Origin: Nocardia spumae
Lineage (GTDB): Bacteria; Actinomycetota; Actinomycetes; Mycobacteriales; Mycobacteriaceae
DNA length: 64,000 nucleotides
Reading direction: 5' to 3'
Assembly: GCF_020733635.1 (NCBI RefSeq)
Contig: NZ_JAJFZL010000001.1
Span: 1,426,001 to 1,490,000, forward strand
Translations under genes and position numbers: made by a program
Shown: in pieces, positions 19,330-29,225 of the stretch
How positions within the stretch are numbered: position 1 is the first letter of the stretch
How the letters are laid out: every line of letters begins with the position of its first letter
Notes under the pieces: model-generated
Seen by the model: the letters and a program-made list of their open reading frames with translations, nothing else
Databases searched by the model: none
Told to the model about the DNA's origin: nothing

Positions 19330-20247
19330 ATGAGGGTCACCGGGTCGGATGGGGAGGATGCGGCAGTGCTCGAGGTGTGGGGTCGTCGGGCCGCGATCAG
19401 ATATGCCGACGGGCGGCTCACCACCACACCGCTCGGGCTCGACGACGACGTCGCCCTCGATATCCGGGTCCGTGATCTCCGGGACGCCTGCCTGGCCGAA
19501 TCCGATAACGGAGATCTGCTGGTAATGCTGTACTTCCGAACTCCGGACTATGTGCTCGCCGGGGTTCCCACCCGCCGCAATCCCGCCACGGTGTTCCTGG
19601 AGCCGGAGGTGTTCACACAGGCCGCGACGCTGGTCCGCGCGATCTGTGACGATCTGCTCGAGATGCGTCGCATCGTGCGGCAGCGGCCGAATCTGACTCC
19701 GCCCCGGCCGGTGCAGGGACAGTTCGGTCCCATCCGCCCCGATGTCGCGCGCGCCGCCGAACGGATGGGCGCGCCGGGACTGTGCGCGCGCGAACTCGCG
19801 GCACTGCACGCCTACGCCCGGCCGGACGAATACGTCCTGGAATGTGCGGCCGGCGGCCATCGCGGCGCACCCGGGCTGGTCGCCGTCACCACGCTGCGGC
19901 TGCTGTTCGTCTCCGCCGGCGCCACCTACGAGATGCCGGTCGCCGCGATCGATCGCATCGATCTGGCCGCACCGCCCGGATCGGTTGCCACACTCGGTAT
20001 TTCCGACGGCGGTACCGATCTGGAATTCGTCTCCACCGAGCCGGAACACCTGCTGCGGGTATCCCAGGCCGCGCGGCTGGCCTGCGAGATCGAACATGTC
20101 GACGGTTCGATCGTGATGGCTCGGCCTTCGTCGCTGGATCTGTTCGGCGAATGGCAGCTGCTGGTCGAGCGGCGCAAACTCGGCATGGTCGAGCCCGACC
20201 AGTTCAAGTGGGAGGGCGTCGGCATTCTGCGTGCGATGCCGCAGTGA
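19330..20247 (+). CDS. Hypothetical protein with a PH-like beta domain
   Basis: 305 aa, no signal peptide or membrane helix. The segment 175-255 (ECAAGGHRGAPGLVAVTTLRLLFVSAG onwards) has the pattern of a bacterial pleckstrin-like beta-barrel, and the C-terminus KWEGVGILRAMPQ resembles SHOCT-like tails. Role unknown. It converges on the DUF1266 gene with a 3-nt gap. Confidence 0.65.
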   Translation: MRVTGSDGEDAAVLEVWGRRAAIRYADGRLTTTPLGLDDDVALDIRVRDLRDACLAESDNGDLLVMLYFRTPDYVLAGVPTRRNPATVFLEPEVFTQAATLVRAICDDLLEMRRIVRQRPNLTPPRPVQGQFGPIRPDVARAAERMGAPGLCARELAALHAYARPDEYVLECAAGGHRGAPGLVAVTTLRLLFVSAGATYEMPVAAIDRIDLAAPPGSVATLGISDGGTDLEFVSTEPEHLLRVSQAARLACEIEHVDGSIVMARPSSLDLFGEWQLLVERRKLGMVEPDQFKWEGVGILRAMPQ

Positions 20248-20250
20248 GAT

Positions 20251-21114
20251 TCAGTGGAACGGCGACAACCCGAATACCGGTGCTCCCGGATGCAGGGCGA
20301 CTCGCCGCCACGGACTGGACGGCCGCATCAGTAGCCCGCGGATCATCCAGCGACGCTCGTCGACCTGCTCCTTGGCCGCGGCCAGATCCTGGGTAGCCGC
20401 CCAGAAGATGGCGCCGGTGAGGAATCCGCCGGAGAACTGCCGCCAATTGCGGTAGTGCTGCTGCGCTTTGGCGAGAGCCCGGCCCAGCAGCACCCACGCC
20501 TCGTCTTCGTCGAGATATCCCGCGGTGTGCGCGGCACGCGCGATGAAGACGATGCGCGACAGATCCCACGCGGTGGCATCGGTGTTGAGCGGCTGCGGCA
20601 GCCGGTCGACGATGCCGAATTTGATGGCCTGCAACCAGGCGTCGTAATCCCGGTCGATCCCGTTGACCCCGCGATAACCGCGCACCTCCGACAGGGTGTG
20701 CAGGAATTCGCGGTGACTGTCGGCGAGACCGGTGCGATCGACCCGGGTGGTGTCCTGGGCGGCCGCGGTCGCCAGCGGATGCACCATGGCGAACAGCGGT
20801 GCGTGCATCCCGCTGAGCAGGCGGCCGATGGTGTCGCGCGCGTCGTCGCCGTTGTCGACGCCCCACGATTCGTGCAGGCCCTCGATAGTGGACTCGCGGC
20901 GCGTCTCCGAACTGCCCTCATGTTCGGGATGAAAGGCGACGGTGTCGTTGTAGGCGCTCCAGCTGCGGCCGTAGTAGGCCCCGATGGCCAGCGCCCGGAT
21001 GCGGTCCTCGCTCACGGCGACGCCCGACCACTCGTCGGGTCCGGTGTCGAAATCCGAACTCGGAAATCCGCTGATCCGCGGCAGTCTGTGCGCTCCGGCG
21101 ACCATCGTCACCAC
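20251..21114 (-). CDS. DUF1266 family protein
   Basis: 287 aa. The DUF1266 core lies at about 165-255: AWDLSRIVFIARAAHTAGYL, an acidic EDEAW, and then the WRQFSGGFLTGAIFWAA stretch. The N-terminal half is less conserved. Function unknown. Confidence 0.78.
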   Translation of the reverse strand: MVTMVAGAHRLPRISGFPSSDFDTGPDEWSGVAVSEDRIRALAIGAYYGRSWSAYNDTVAFHPEHEGSSETRRESTIEGLHESWGVDNGDDARDTIGRLLSGMHAPLFAMVHPLATAAAQDTTRVDRTGLADSHREFLHTLSEVRGYRGVNGIDRDYDAWLQAIKFGIVDRLPQPLNTDATAWDLSRIVFIARAAHTAGYLDEDEAWVLLGRALAKAQQHYRNWRQFSGGFLTGAIFWAATQDLAAAKEQVDERRWMIRGLLMRPSSPWRRVALHPGAPVFGLSPFH

Positions 21115-21258
21115 GGCACCCCCTCACCTGTGAATACTCGTCCCTGCGAGCCTACCGACCGGCCCGCCCGAGACGCGGGAACTCATCGCGTACCTTCGAC
21201 TGGAAAACCTCGCCCGCGCAGATCCGCGCACCCAGTGGTCGCCGTGAAGGAGTACGAC

Positions 21259-22083
21259 ATGCAGACCGTGACGTCGCCGGACGGCACCACCATCGCCTTC
21301 GATCGGATCGGTACCGGCGAGGCGGGGACCGTCGTGCTCATCGGCGGCGCGTTCGGATACCGGGAGGTTCCCAACACCGTCGAACTGGCCACGGCGCTGG
21401 CCGAGAAGTACGGCCTGCGGGTGCTCAATTACGACCGGCGCGGTCGCGGTGACAGCGCGGACTCGCCCGGAATCTACGACAGTGCCAACGAAATCGCCGA
21501 TCTGCGTGCGCTGATCGAGGCAGAGGGCGGATCGGCCGCGCTGTTCGGCTGGGGTTCCGGAGCGGTGCTGGCGCTGCTGGCCGCCCGCTCGGGCGCGATC
21601 GACGGCATCACCGACGTGATCGCCTTCGAACCGCCGTTCGTGGTCGATCCCAAGGATCATGTGCCGCCCAAGGACGCCGAGGAGAAGTTGCGGGCGCGTA
21701 TCGCGGCGGGTAAACGCGGCGGCGCGGTCTGGTACTACCTGACCAAGATCATGGGCGTGCCCGCACTGGTCGTGGCCGTGATGCGGACGTCATCGGTGTG
21801 GAAGAAGCTCGTCGCCACCGCGGACTCGACGGCTCACGATTTCGCGGTGCTGAAGCCGTTCACCCGCGGTGAGACGATCCGGCCCGAGGACTGGGCCGCG
21901 CTGACCGCGCCGACGCTGTTGCTCATCGGCGAGCGTTCCGCCCCGGCACTGACCAAGGGCGCCAACCGGATGGCCGAGGTGCTCCCGGACGCCCGGCTGC
22001 GCGAGCTGCCCGGGGTGAGCAACGATCCGGTCGCCGCCGAACTCGCACCGGCGATCGGTGAATTCCTCACTCGGACACGATGA
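21259..22083 (+). CDS. Alpha/beta hydrolase fold protein lacking catalytic residues
   Basis: 274 aa. ATG chosen because GAAGGAG lies just upstream; the longer open frame is not supported. The oxyanion region IGGAFGYRE, the NYDRRGRGDSAD strand and the nucleophile elbow LFGWGSGAVLAL are visible. In the elbow the G-x-S-x-G serine position is Gly (GWGSG), and near the C-terminus the expected His is Asn (PGVSNDPVAAELAP). The fold seems intact but the triad does not. It may be a binding protein or a pseudoenzyme. Confidence 0.75.
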   Translation: MQTVTSPDGTTIAFDRIGTGEAGTVVLIGGAFGYREVPNTVELATALAEKYGLRVLNYDRRGRGDSADSPGIYDSANEIADLRALIEAEGGSAALFGWGSGAVLALLAARSGAIDGITDVIAFEPPFVVDPKDHVPPKDAEEKLRARIAAGKRGGAVWYYLTKIMGVPALVVAVMRTSSVWKKLVATADSTAHDFAVLKPFTRGETIRPEDWAALTAPTLLLIGERSAPALTKGANRMAEVLPDARLRELPGVSNDPVAAELAPAIGEFLTRTR

Positions 22084-22113
22084 TCGGCCGATCACCCGTA
22101 CTGCCCGGTACGA

Positions 22114-22977
22114 CTACTTGACGCTCAGCGGGGCCCGGACGACTCGTCCGCCCAGCCGTTCGGTGACCTCGAACCCCTGTTCGCGGAACCAGCGCGCCAG
22201 AATCGGGACGGCCGAATCGTCGTCGCGGAAGGTGGGCACCAGCTGTGCCACGATGTGCATGGCGTGCGCGTCGGCGGTGCGGCACAGATGGCGCAGTGTC
22301 GCGGTGCCCAGACCCATCCGGCGCAGCGGTGGAAGCACATCGATGTGGTCGAGTTTGATGGTGCTGGCATAGATTTCGAAGTGCACCGCGACCGGTCCGT
22401 GCTGTTCGGCGAGGGTCGCTGGGTCGGCCGGTACCGGGCGCACGTCGCCGGGCAGATGGATCGCCAGCCGTCGCCGCGCCTCGTCGTCGGGAGCCATCCG
22501 CACGGCCTGCAGCACCCGTTCGGTGAGATCGCTGACGGCACTGCGATCGCCGTCGGCGGCCAGCGGACGGATATCGGTGGCACTGCGGGCGATACCCCGC
22601 AGGGTGCGCACCCAGTGCGGATCGGCCTTGCCGTAGCGCTCGGCGAGTTGATCCACCGTGTGCTCGAGTCCGAAACAACCACCGAAGGTTCCGGTATCCC
22701 CGCCCGACAGCACACCCCAGTGGTCCTCGTCGGCGCCGACGCAGTGTCGGGCCAGCTCGGCGCGGATCTCGTCGCGCCGGCGTTCGGCCTGGTCTACCGC
22801 CGCCCCCGGCAGGATGCGCAGCCAGCGTCGCCAACCGTCGAGATTCGCGCGAATCCGGGTACCGGCCAGATCCGCACAAGCCTGCTGGTAGTTGCTCCAG
22901 GCTTGCTCCCGCCGTTGGATCAGCTGTCGATCCGGACGGGTGGCATCACCTTCCGCGGTCGGCGTGATGTCGTCCAT
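22114..22977 (-). CDS. GNAT-like acetyltransferase with helical N-terminus
   Basis: 287 aa. The C-terminal third has a GNAT acetyl-CoA loop (PLRRMGLGTATLRHLCRTAD, about 215-233) followed by FREQGFEV near 265. The N-terminal 150 residues are helical and charged with no recognised domain. Substrate unknown. Confidence 0.65.
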   Translation of the reverse strand: MDDITPTAEGDATRPDRQLIQRREQAWSNYQQACADLAGTRIRANLDGWRRWLRILPGAAVDQAERRRDEIRAELARHCVGADEDHWGVLSGGDTGTFGGCFGLEHTVDQLAERYGKADPHWVRTLRGIARSATDIRPLAADGDRSAVSDLTERVLQAVRMAPDDEARRRLAIHLPGDVRPVPADPATLAEQHGPVAVHFEIYASTIKLDHIDVLPPLRRMGLGTATLRHLCRTADAHAMHIVAQLVPTFRDDDSAVPILARWFREQGFEVTERLGGRVVRAPLSVK

Positions 22978-23113
22978 ATCTATCTACGGTACGACCAAAA
23001 TCCCGCGTGACCGGGGTGTTATGGAAACGCGAGGGATGTGTCGCGATTACCGCGGTGCAGCTGACGCGCGGTCCGTCCGGGATTTACCGATCGATTGCGC
23101 CTGGCGTGTCGGC

Positions 23114-24418
23114 TCAGGGCTTACTGGGCACCTTGGACCGCAGCGAACGCAACGACACCGGAAGCAGCGGATCCTGGGTTTCCGGCCGAGGTCCGGCGAA
23201 GACGTACACGGCGACCAGCAGCACGCTCAACCACACGTAGGTGTCACCGATCAGGTGCTGCCACGGCGTCCAGGCCAGTTCGCGGTTGTCGTCACCGGGT
23301 TCCCAATTCTGCGGGCCGATGGTGAAGACCACGGCGGCCGCCGCGATGACGGCGTACCAGATCATGGCCTGGCGGCGGGGCAGCCGAGTCGCGACACCGA
23401 CGGCAGCGAGCAGTCCGGGTGCGATCCAGACCCAGTGATGCGACCACGAGATCGGCGAAACCAGCAGGGTGAAGACCGCGTTGAACGCCAGCGCGAGCGC
23501 GGGATCGTCGCAGGCACGCCGCATCGCGGCGACGACCAGGGCCAGCAGCGCCAGGCTCAGCAGCCCCCACAGTGCCGTGAAGGCGGGTTCGGGAACCTGG
23601 AAGCGTGAGAGCACACCCTGAATGGATTGGTTGGTCCGGAACGCCGAACCACTGAGCCCGGACACATTGCCCATGCCGCCGAACCAATACTTCACCGATT
23701 CGTGCGGCATCACGGCGAAGGCGATTCCCGTCGCCACCGCGCCGGTGACAGCCGCCGTGACGGCCGCGCGATAGTCCCGGCGGACCAGGAAGTACAACAC
23801 GAACGCGGCGGGCGTCAGCTTGACGGCCGCGGCGATGCCGATGAGCATGCCGCGGGGCCAGCGGGTGCGCTTGGGCAGGCAGTCGGCCGCGACCAGCACC
23901 ATCAGCAGCAGGTTGACCTGTCCGAAATCCAGTGTCGAATGCACCGGTTCCAGCAGGAGGCCCAGCGGAATCGCGCAGGCGCTGGCCCACAGCACCACTT
24001 CGGTGCCGCCACTGCCCCAGACCCGGCGCGCGACCAGGTACAGCGTGACCGCCACCGCGAGGGTGGAGACGACGAAGAAGCTCACGGCCGCGGTACTCCA
24101 CGGCAACAGCGCGAACGGGCCGAGGGCGACCGCCGCGAACGGTGGGTAGATGAACGGCAGGCTGATTCCGAGGGTGGTCTTCGGCAGGCTGCCGTACATA
24201 TCGGCGCCGTCCCACATCGCCTGCACGCCCAGGCGGTACACCTGCAGATCGATGAACTCCCGCTTGATCGGCTGTAACGGCCAGGTGGGGCGTAGCAGCC
24301 AGAACACGCTGACAGCGGCCAGCAGCACCGGGACCAGCCAGATGAGCCGACCGATACGGTGGGCTCCCGGCACACGAGGTCCCGACAGCGGCCGGGCGGA
24401 TGTGGAGACGCTAACCAT
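23114..24418 (-). CDS. GT87-family mannosyltransferase-like membrane protein
   Basis: 434 aa from ATG at 24418; the frame is open upstream but that part overlaps the opposite-strand permease. Ten or more membrane helices; the DUF2029/GT87 pattern is clear, with the loop-1 acidic motif EFIDLQVYRLGVQAMWDG (REFIDL), PFIYPPFAA, and WSHHWVW near 340. Relatives in mycobacteria are polyprenol-phosphomannose-dependent transferases for lipomannan/PIM or arabinogalactan assembly. Confidence 0.87.
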   Translation of the reverse strand: MVSVSTSARPLSGPRVPGAHRIGRLIWLVPVLLAAVSVFWLLRPTWPLQPIKREFIDLQVYRLGVQAMWDGADMYGSLPKTTLGISLPFIYPPFAAVALGPFALLPWSTAAVSFFVVSTLAVAVTLYLVARRVWGSGGTEVVLWASACAIPLGLLLEPVHSTLDFGQVNLLLMVLVAADCLPKRTRWPRGMLIGIAAAVKLTPAAFVLYFLVRRDYRAAVTAAVTGAVATGIAFAVMPHESVKYWFGGMGNVSGLSGSAFRTNQSIQGVLSRFQVPEPAFTALWGLLSLALLALVVAAMRRACDDPALALAFNAVFTLLVSPISWSHHWVWIAPGLLAAVGVATRLPRRQAMIWYAVIAAAAVVFTIGPQNWEPGDDNRELAWTPWQHLIGDTYVWLSVLLVAVYVFAGPRPETQDPLLPVSLRSLRSKVPSKP

Positions 24419-24502
24419 CCGGCAGGAGATTACCGACTGTGAGCGGTGGAACGAAGCTGGGGGCGAATTTCCACCGGCGGCACCGATAGCATGAGGGCCG
24501 CT

Positions 24503-25861
24503 ATGACGACTCTGCCCGAGCAGCCGGGAGACCGCTCGGCCGAGGCCCCGCTGCTGCTGACCACCGACCCGCCGCGCACGCTGTCGTTCGGCGATCAGGC
24601 CGCGTTCTGGGCGAACCTCGGGGTCAGCCTCATCGGCTTCACCGGGGCCATCTATGTCCTGCAGCCCGCCGGTCACCCCCAACTGCCCGTGGTCGCGGCC
24701 GTGCTGGCGACGGCGGTGGGAACGGTGCTGGGCACCGCGATGGTCGCCGCCGCCGGTGCGGTCGGCGCCCGCACCGGCGCCCCGGCGATGGCGAATTTCC
24801 GCGGCCTGTTCGGTACGCGGCTGTCGTATGTGCCGACCGTCGCCAATATCGTGCAGTGCATCGGGTGGGGCGTTTTCGAGCTGACGGTGATCGCCGGCGG
24901 GGTCGCGGCCCTCACCCACGGTCACCTCCCGCGTATTCCGGTGATCGTCGGTGCCGGCGCGCTGTGTACCGCGATGGCGATCTGGCCGTTGAACGTGCTG
25001 CACATTCTGCGCAAGTACGTGACCGTCGCGGTGGCGGTGGCCATGGGCTACTTCACGATTCAATTCCTGCGACAGCCGCTGCCGCCGGTATCGGGTACGT
25101 CGTGGAGCGGGTTCTTCCCGGGCGTGGACACCGCGCTGGCCGTCGCGGTGTCGTTCGTGCCGCTGGCCGCCGACTACACCCGCCACGCGCGCGGAGCGCG
25201 GGCCGCCACCGGCGCCGCCATGGTCGGCTACTCCGTGGCCCAGACCTGGTGCTATCTCCTCGGTGTGGTCGCGCTGCTGCGGGTCGGCGGTGATCCGGAT
25301 CGGATCTTCGACACCTTCCTCGGGGTCGGGGCGGGCTGGTTGTTCTTCGCGGTGCTGGTGCTGCGCGAATCCGATCAGTCCTTCGCGAATGTGTACTCCA
25401 CCGCGATGTCGCTGCAGAATCTGGCGCCGCGGGTCGACCGGCGCATCCTGGCGGCGGCGGTGGGCGCCGTCGCGACGGTGCTGGCTCTGGGCGTGCACGA
25501 CTTCACCGGTTTCTCGAATTTCCTGCTGCTGATCGGATCGGTGTTCGTGCCGCTGTGCGCGGTGCTGGTGGTCGACTACTTCCTCGGCCGGGGCCGGGAC
25601 GGATGGGACCTGTCCGACGGCGCTCACGCCCGGCCCCTGCTGCTCGTGCCGTGGTTGCTCGGCTTCGCCGTCTATCAGGTGCTGAATCCGGGCTCGGTGG
25701 ATTGGTGGGCGCGCATCTGGCTGCGGGTCCAGGACTGGCTCGGGGTGCATCCGGGCTGGTGGTCGTCGGCGTCGCTGTATTCGTTCGCGGTGGCCGCTGT
25801 CTGCACGATCGTGCTGGTCCGGCTCGAGCGCGTGCGGGTCGGGCCGCGGGCGCCGGTGTGA
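24503..25861 (+). CDS. NCS1-family cytosine/purine/allantoin permease
   Basis: 452 aa, about 12 helices. The NCS1 core is seen in FWANLGVSLIGFTGA (about 35) and GTRLSYVPTVANIVQCIGWGVFE. It imports cytosine or a related nucleobase with H+ or Na+. Two in-frame ATGs at 24491 and 24503 are possible starts. Its 3' end nearly meets the kinase-like gene (13-nt gap), suggesting joint expression. Confidence 0.85.
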   Translation: MTTLPEQPGDRSAEAPLLLTTDPPRTLSFGDQAAFWANLGVSLIGFTGAIYVLQPAGHPQLPVVAAVLATAVGTVLGTAMVAAAGAVGARTGAPAMANFRGLFGTRLSYVPTVANIVQCIGWGVFELTVIAGGVAALTHGHLPRIPVIVGAGALCTAMAIWPLNVLHILRKYVTVAVAVAMGYFTIQFLRQPLPPVSGTSWSGFFPGVDTALAVAVSFVPLAADYTRHARGARAATGAAMVGYSVAQTWCYLLGVVALLRVGGDPDRIFDTFLGVGAGWLFFAVLVLRESDQSFANVYSTAMSLQNLAPRVDRRILAAAVGAVATVLALGVHDFTGFSNFLLLIGSVFVPLCAVLVVDYFLGRGRDGWDLSDGAHARPLLLVPWLLGFAVYQVLNPGSVDWWARIWLRVQDWLGVHPGWWSSASLYSFAVAAVCTIVLVRLERVRVGPRAPV

Positions 25862-25874
25862 GTCCGGAGGGCCG

Positions 25875-26990
25875 GTGACCGCCGGCGAACCCGATACCCG
25901 CGTCTTCGCGATGGGCGAGACCGGGCTGGTGGCACCGGATTTCCCGGCGTTGTCGGCCACCGAAGCCGCGGCGGTGCTCGACGAATCGGGCGTCGCCAGG
26001 ATCGAGTGGCGCAGCCGGCGGCCGCTGTCGTCGACCGCGCGCGTGCGCCGCTCCGATGGGACCGCGGTCGTGGTGAAGCGGATGCCCTCGGCCCTGCGCG
26101 ATCCGGAAACGCTGGCACCCGAACACGATTTCGCCGATCACCTGCGCGTCCGCGGCATCCCGATCCCTCGGATGTCTTCCGTGCGCCGGGGCGCCTTCAC
26201 CTACGAGATCCAGGAACTCGGGATCGGCGCGGACCGCTATCGTGACGAATTCTCCTGGAGCCCTTATCATTCGGTGCCCGAGGCGGTATCCGCCGGCGCC
26301 ATGCTGGCCCGCTTGCATCTAGCGGCCATCGGATTCGAGGCTCCGCAGCGTCCGCCGCATCCGCTGCTGGCCGCGGTCAGCACCGATGCCGTGCGAACCA
26401 TCGAGCAGTACATCGCCGCGCGCCCCGAGGTGGGCCGCTTCCTGGCGGATCTCGATTGGCGTTCGGACTGGGAGCGACCGCTCCCGGACGACCGCCGGCA
26501 CGCGGGCGGCGAACTGGCGCGGCGGATCGCCGAACTGCCGCCGCTGTGGACCCACAACGACTGGCATCCGACGAATCTGCTGTGGACCGGCGCCGAGGTC
26601 AGCTCGGTCCTGGACTTCGGCCTGGCCAACCGCACGGTGGCGATCTTCGATCTGGCGACGGCGATCGAGCGTTTCGCCGTGGATTGGCTCGCGCCGGTCC
26701 CGCATCCGGTGCGCGCCGATCAGTTGCGCGCGTTCCTGCGCGGATACAACGGGATTCGTCCGCTGGAGGCGACCGAACGGGAGTTGCTGCCCGATCTCTT
26801 CCCGCTCGTTCACGTTGCGTACGAATTGTCCGAAATGGATTACTTTCTCACGATTCCGCCTCGTCGGCAGGTGCGCCGGGCCCGGATCGCTTACCGTAAC
26901 TACTTTCTCGGTCGTTCGGCGTGGGCCGCATCGGCTGAGGGCAAGGCCTTCACGACCATGCTGCGACGACTGACTGCCGAGTGCTGTTAG
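25875..26990 (+). CDS. APH/choline-kinase-fold phosphotransferase
   Basis: 371 aa, GTG start. The protein-kinase-like fold is shown by the Lys in AVVVKRMPSAL (about 70), the catalytic loop THNDWHPTNLLW (Brenner motif, HxDxxxxN, about 232) and the metal site VLDFGLAN (about 247). It probably phosphorylates a small molecule; position after a nucleobase permease could hint at a nucleoside or sugar substrate, but no substrate can be claimed. Confidence 0.8.
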   Translation: MTAGEPDTRVFAMGETGLVAPDFPALSATEAAAVLDESGVARIEWRSRRPLSSTARVRRSDGTAVVVKRMPSALRDPETLAPEHDFADHLRVRGIPIPRMSSVRRGAFTYEIQELGIGADRYRDEFSWSPYHSVPEAVSAGAMLARLHLAAIGFEAPQRPPHPLLAAVSTDAVRTIEQYIAARPEVGRFLADLDWRSDWERPLPDDRRHAGGELARRIAELPPLWTHNDWHPTNLLWTGAEVSSVLDFGLANRTVAIFDLATAIERFAVDWLAPVPHPVRADQLRAFLRGYNGIRPLEATERELLPDLFPLVHVAYELSEMDYFLTIPPRRQVRRARIAYRNYFLGRSAWAASAEGKAFTTMLRRLTAECC

Positions 26991-27039
26991 GTTGCTCACT
27001 GCAGGTCACGGGGGATCGGTGACAACGGAGGAGACGGGT

Positions 27040-28560
27040 GTGGCTGAGCCGACACCAACGCATGACACGGCCGGATCGGCGCCGACCCGCCGATTCGGTG
27101 GGTTGCTTCGCACCAAATCGGTCGAGCAATCGATCCGGGATACCGATGAACCCGATTCCAAACTCCGCAAGGATCTGACCGCCTGGGATCTCACCGTCTT
27201 CGGTGTGGCCGTGGTGGTCGGCGCGGGTATCTTCACCCTCACCGCGCGGACCGCCGGCAATGTGGCGGGCCCGTCGGTGTCGCTGGCCTTCGTCTTCGCC
27301 GCCGTCGCCTGCGGTCTCACCGCGCTGTGCTACGCCGAATTCGCCTCCACCGTCCCGGTCGCCGGCAGCGCGTACACGTTCTCCTACGCGACCTTCGGTG
27401 AACTGGCGGCATGGATCATCGGCTGGGACCTGATCCTCGAATTCGCGCTCGCCGCATCGGTTGTCGCCAAGGGCTGGTCCCAGTATCTCGGCGAGGTGAT
27501 GGGGTCGCGATCGCCGATCGTGCACATCGGATCGGTCGACTTCGACTGGGGCGCGACGCTGCTGATCGTCGTGCTGGCGGTGCTGCTGGCGATCGGCACC
27601 AAGGTGTCGTCCCGGGTTTCGGCGATCGCGGTCGCGATCAAGCTGGCCGTGATCGCGGTGGTCCTGGTCGTGGGCGTCACCTATTTCAAGCCGTCGAACC
27701 TGAAGCCGTTCATTCCGCCGTCGCGGCCCGGCAGCGCCGGGGAGGGGCTGCATCAGACGCTGTTCTCCTGGCTGACCGGAGCCGGTAACAGCACCTTCGG
27801 CTGGTACGGACTGCTGGCCGCGGCCAGTCTGGTGTTCTTCGCGTTCATCGGATTCGACGTCGTGGCGACCACCGCCGAGGAGACCAAGAACCCGCAGCGC
27901 AACGTGCCGCGCGGCATTCTGGGGTCGCTGCTGATCGTCACGATCCTGTACGTGGCGGTGACGGTGGTGCTGACCGGCATGGTGCCCTACACCGAATTGT
28001 CCGGTAACGACGCCACTCTCGCCACCGCCTTCGCCCTGCACGGGGTGACCTGGGCGAAGAACGTCATCTCGGTCGGCGCGCTCGCGGGTCTGACCACGGT
28101 GGTGATGGTGCTGTACCTGGGGCAGACCCGCGTGCTGTTCGCGATGGCTCGCGACGGACTGCTACCGCGCCGCCTGGCACGCACCGGGCGCTTCGGCACG
28201 CCGGTGACGCTCACCATCGGAGTCGGTGTGGTGTGTGCGATTCTGGCCGGATTCGTGCAGTTCGGCACGCTGGAGGAGATGGTCAACATCGGTACGCTGT
28301 TCGCCTTCGTGCTGGTGTCGATCGGTGTGGTGATCCTGCGTCGCACCCGGCCGGAACTGCCGCGTGGTTTCCGGGTCCCCCTGGTGCCGCTGGTGCCGAT
28401 CCTCGGCGTGCTCGCGTGCTTGTGGCTGATGTTGAACCTGTCGGTGGAGACCTGGCTGCGATTCGTGATCTGGATGGTGGTCGGCCTGGTCGTCTACTTC
28501 ACCTATGGTGTGCGGCACTCGGTGTTGCGGACCGGGTCGTCGTCGGCCACGGTGGACTGA
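27040..28560 (+). CDS. APC-family amino acid permease
   Basis: 506 aa from GTG at 27040, chosen for GGAGGAG at 27027-27033 with 6-nt spacing. TTG and GTG codons up to 48 nt earlier are in frame. Twelve helices with the CAT/YhdG pattern: FGVAVVVGAGIFTLT (helix 1), AYTFSYATFGELAAW, and FFAFIGFDVVATTAEE. It likely carries cationic or neutral amino acids. A short unrelated gene on the minus strand overlaps the last 58 nt. Confidence 0.85.
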   Translation: MAEPTPTHDTAGSAPTRRFGGLLRTKSVEQSIRDTDEPDSKLRKDLTAWDLTVFGVAVVVGAGIFTLTARTAGNVAGPSVSLAFVFAAVACGLTALCYAEFASTVPVAGSAYTFSYATFGELAAWIIGWDLILEFALAASVVAKGWSQYLGEVMGSRSPIVHIGSVDFDWGATLLIVVLAVLLAIGTKVSSRVSAIAVAIKLAVIAVVLVVGVTYFKPSNLKPFIPPSRPGSAGEGLHQTLFSWLTGAGNSTFGWYGLLAAASLVFFAFIGFDVVATTAEETKNPQRNVPRGILGSLLIVTILYVAVTVVLTGMVPYTELSGNDATLATAFALHGVTWAKNVISVGALAGLTTVVMVLYLGQTRVLFAMARDGLLPRRLARTGRFGTPVTLTIGVGVVCAILAGFVQFGTLEEMVNIGTLFAFVLVSIGVVILRRTRPELPRGFRVPLVPLVPILGVLACLWLMLNLSVETWLRFVIWMVVGLVVYFTYGVRHSVLRTGSSSATVD

Positions 28561-29138
28561 ACCGGCGCGGCCGCAGGGCGAGGGTCGAATCGCGACGCCG
28601 TAGGAGTGGCGGTATGGACCGCGCGGGCCAGTGTGCGGGCGCGATCGAGTTGATCGAGGACCGATTCCCAGCCCGCGTGACCGGCCTCCGGGTGGACGCC
28701 GCGCACCATGTCGTAGTGGATCCGCAACAGGGTGCGGGTGGCCTCGGCGGCATGCGCGGCGGCCTGTAGCGCGGGGGCCGGTGGGGTGGTGGTGAAGTGC
28801 AGTCCGGCGATCCGGTCGGCGAGCCAGTAGGCCTCGAAATGCGCTTGGGCGCAGTGCTCTTCGCGCTGATCACGGTCGTCGGAGGCGTATTTCGCGGTGC
28901 CGGGGCCGGCCGCGCGGGCCCGTTCCTCGAGGGCGGTGAGATCCGGCGCACCGGTCAGTGATCGCCGGACGTCATCGCCCATCAACCGGTACAGCAAACC
29001 GGCGAGCAGCGCGTGTTCGACGCCGGCCGTATCGGTTCCCGACATATCCGAAATTCCGGCCTGGTCGGCGGCCGCATCGGTGTCCGCGCGCAAAACCGCC
29101 AGCGCGGCCCGCAATTCCGGAGTCGTAGCCATCGGCAC
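28503..29138 (-). CDS. Hypothetical helical protein
   Basis: 211 aa, helical and charged, no recognised domain. The first 170 residues look coherent and the last 30 Pro-rich. It overlaps the permease 3' end, so the true end may be as shown with tail-to-tail overlap. Confidence 0.55.
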   Translation of the reverse strand: MPMATTPELRAALAVLRADTDAAADQAGISDMSGTDTAGVEHALLAGLLYRLMGDDVRRSLTGAPDLTALEERARAAGPGTAKYASDDRDQREEHCAQAHFEAYWLADRIAGLHFTTTPPAPALQAAAHAAEATRTLLRIHYDMVRGVHPEAGHAGWESVLDQLDRARTLARAVHTATPTASRFDPRPAAAPVQSTVADDDPVRNTECRTP

Positions 29139-29225
29139 TTACCCGCTTTCCCTGCTGTCCCGTCCGTCGATCGCGCCGAAGCCGGACGGGTGTGGATGAG
29201 ACAACCGTCGTGACGGGGTGCAAGG

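Noticed and set aside
20455..21258. N-terminal extension of the hydrolase frame
   Set aside because: Antisense to DUF1266 and upstream of the ATG with a good ribosome site.
24419..25960. Long N-terminal extension of the GT87 frame
   Set aside because: It is antisense to the NCS1 permease and has no domain content.
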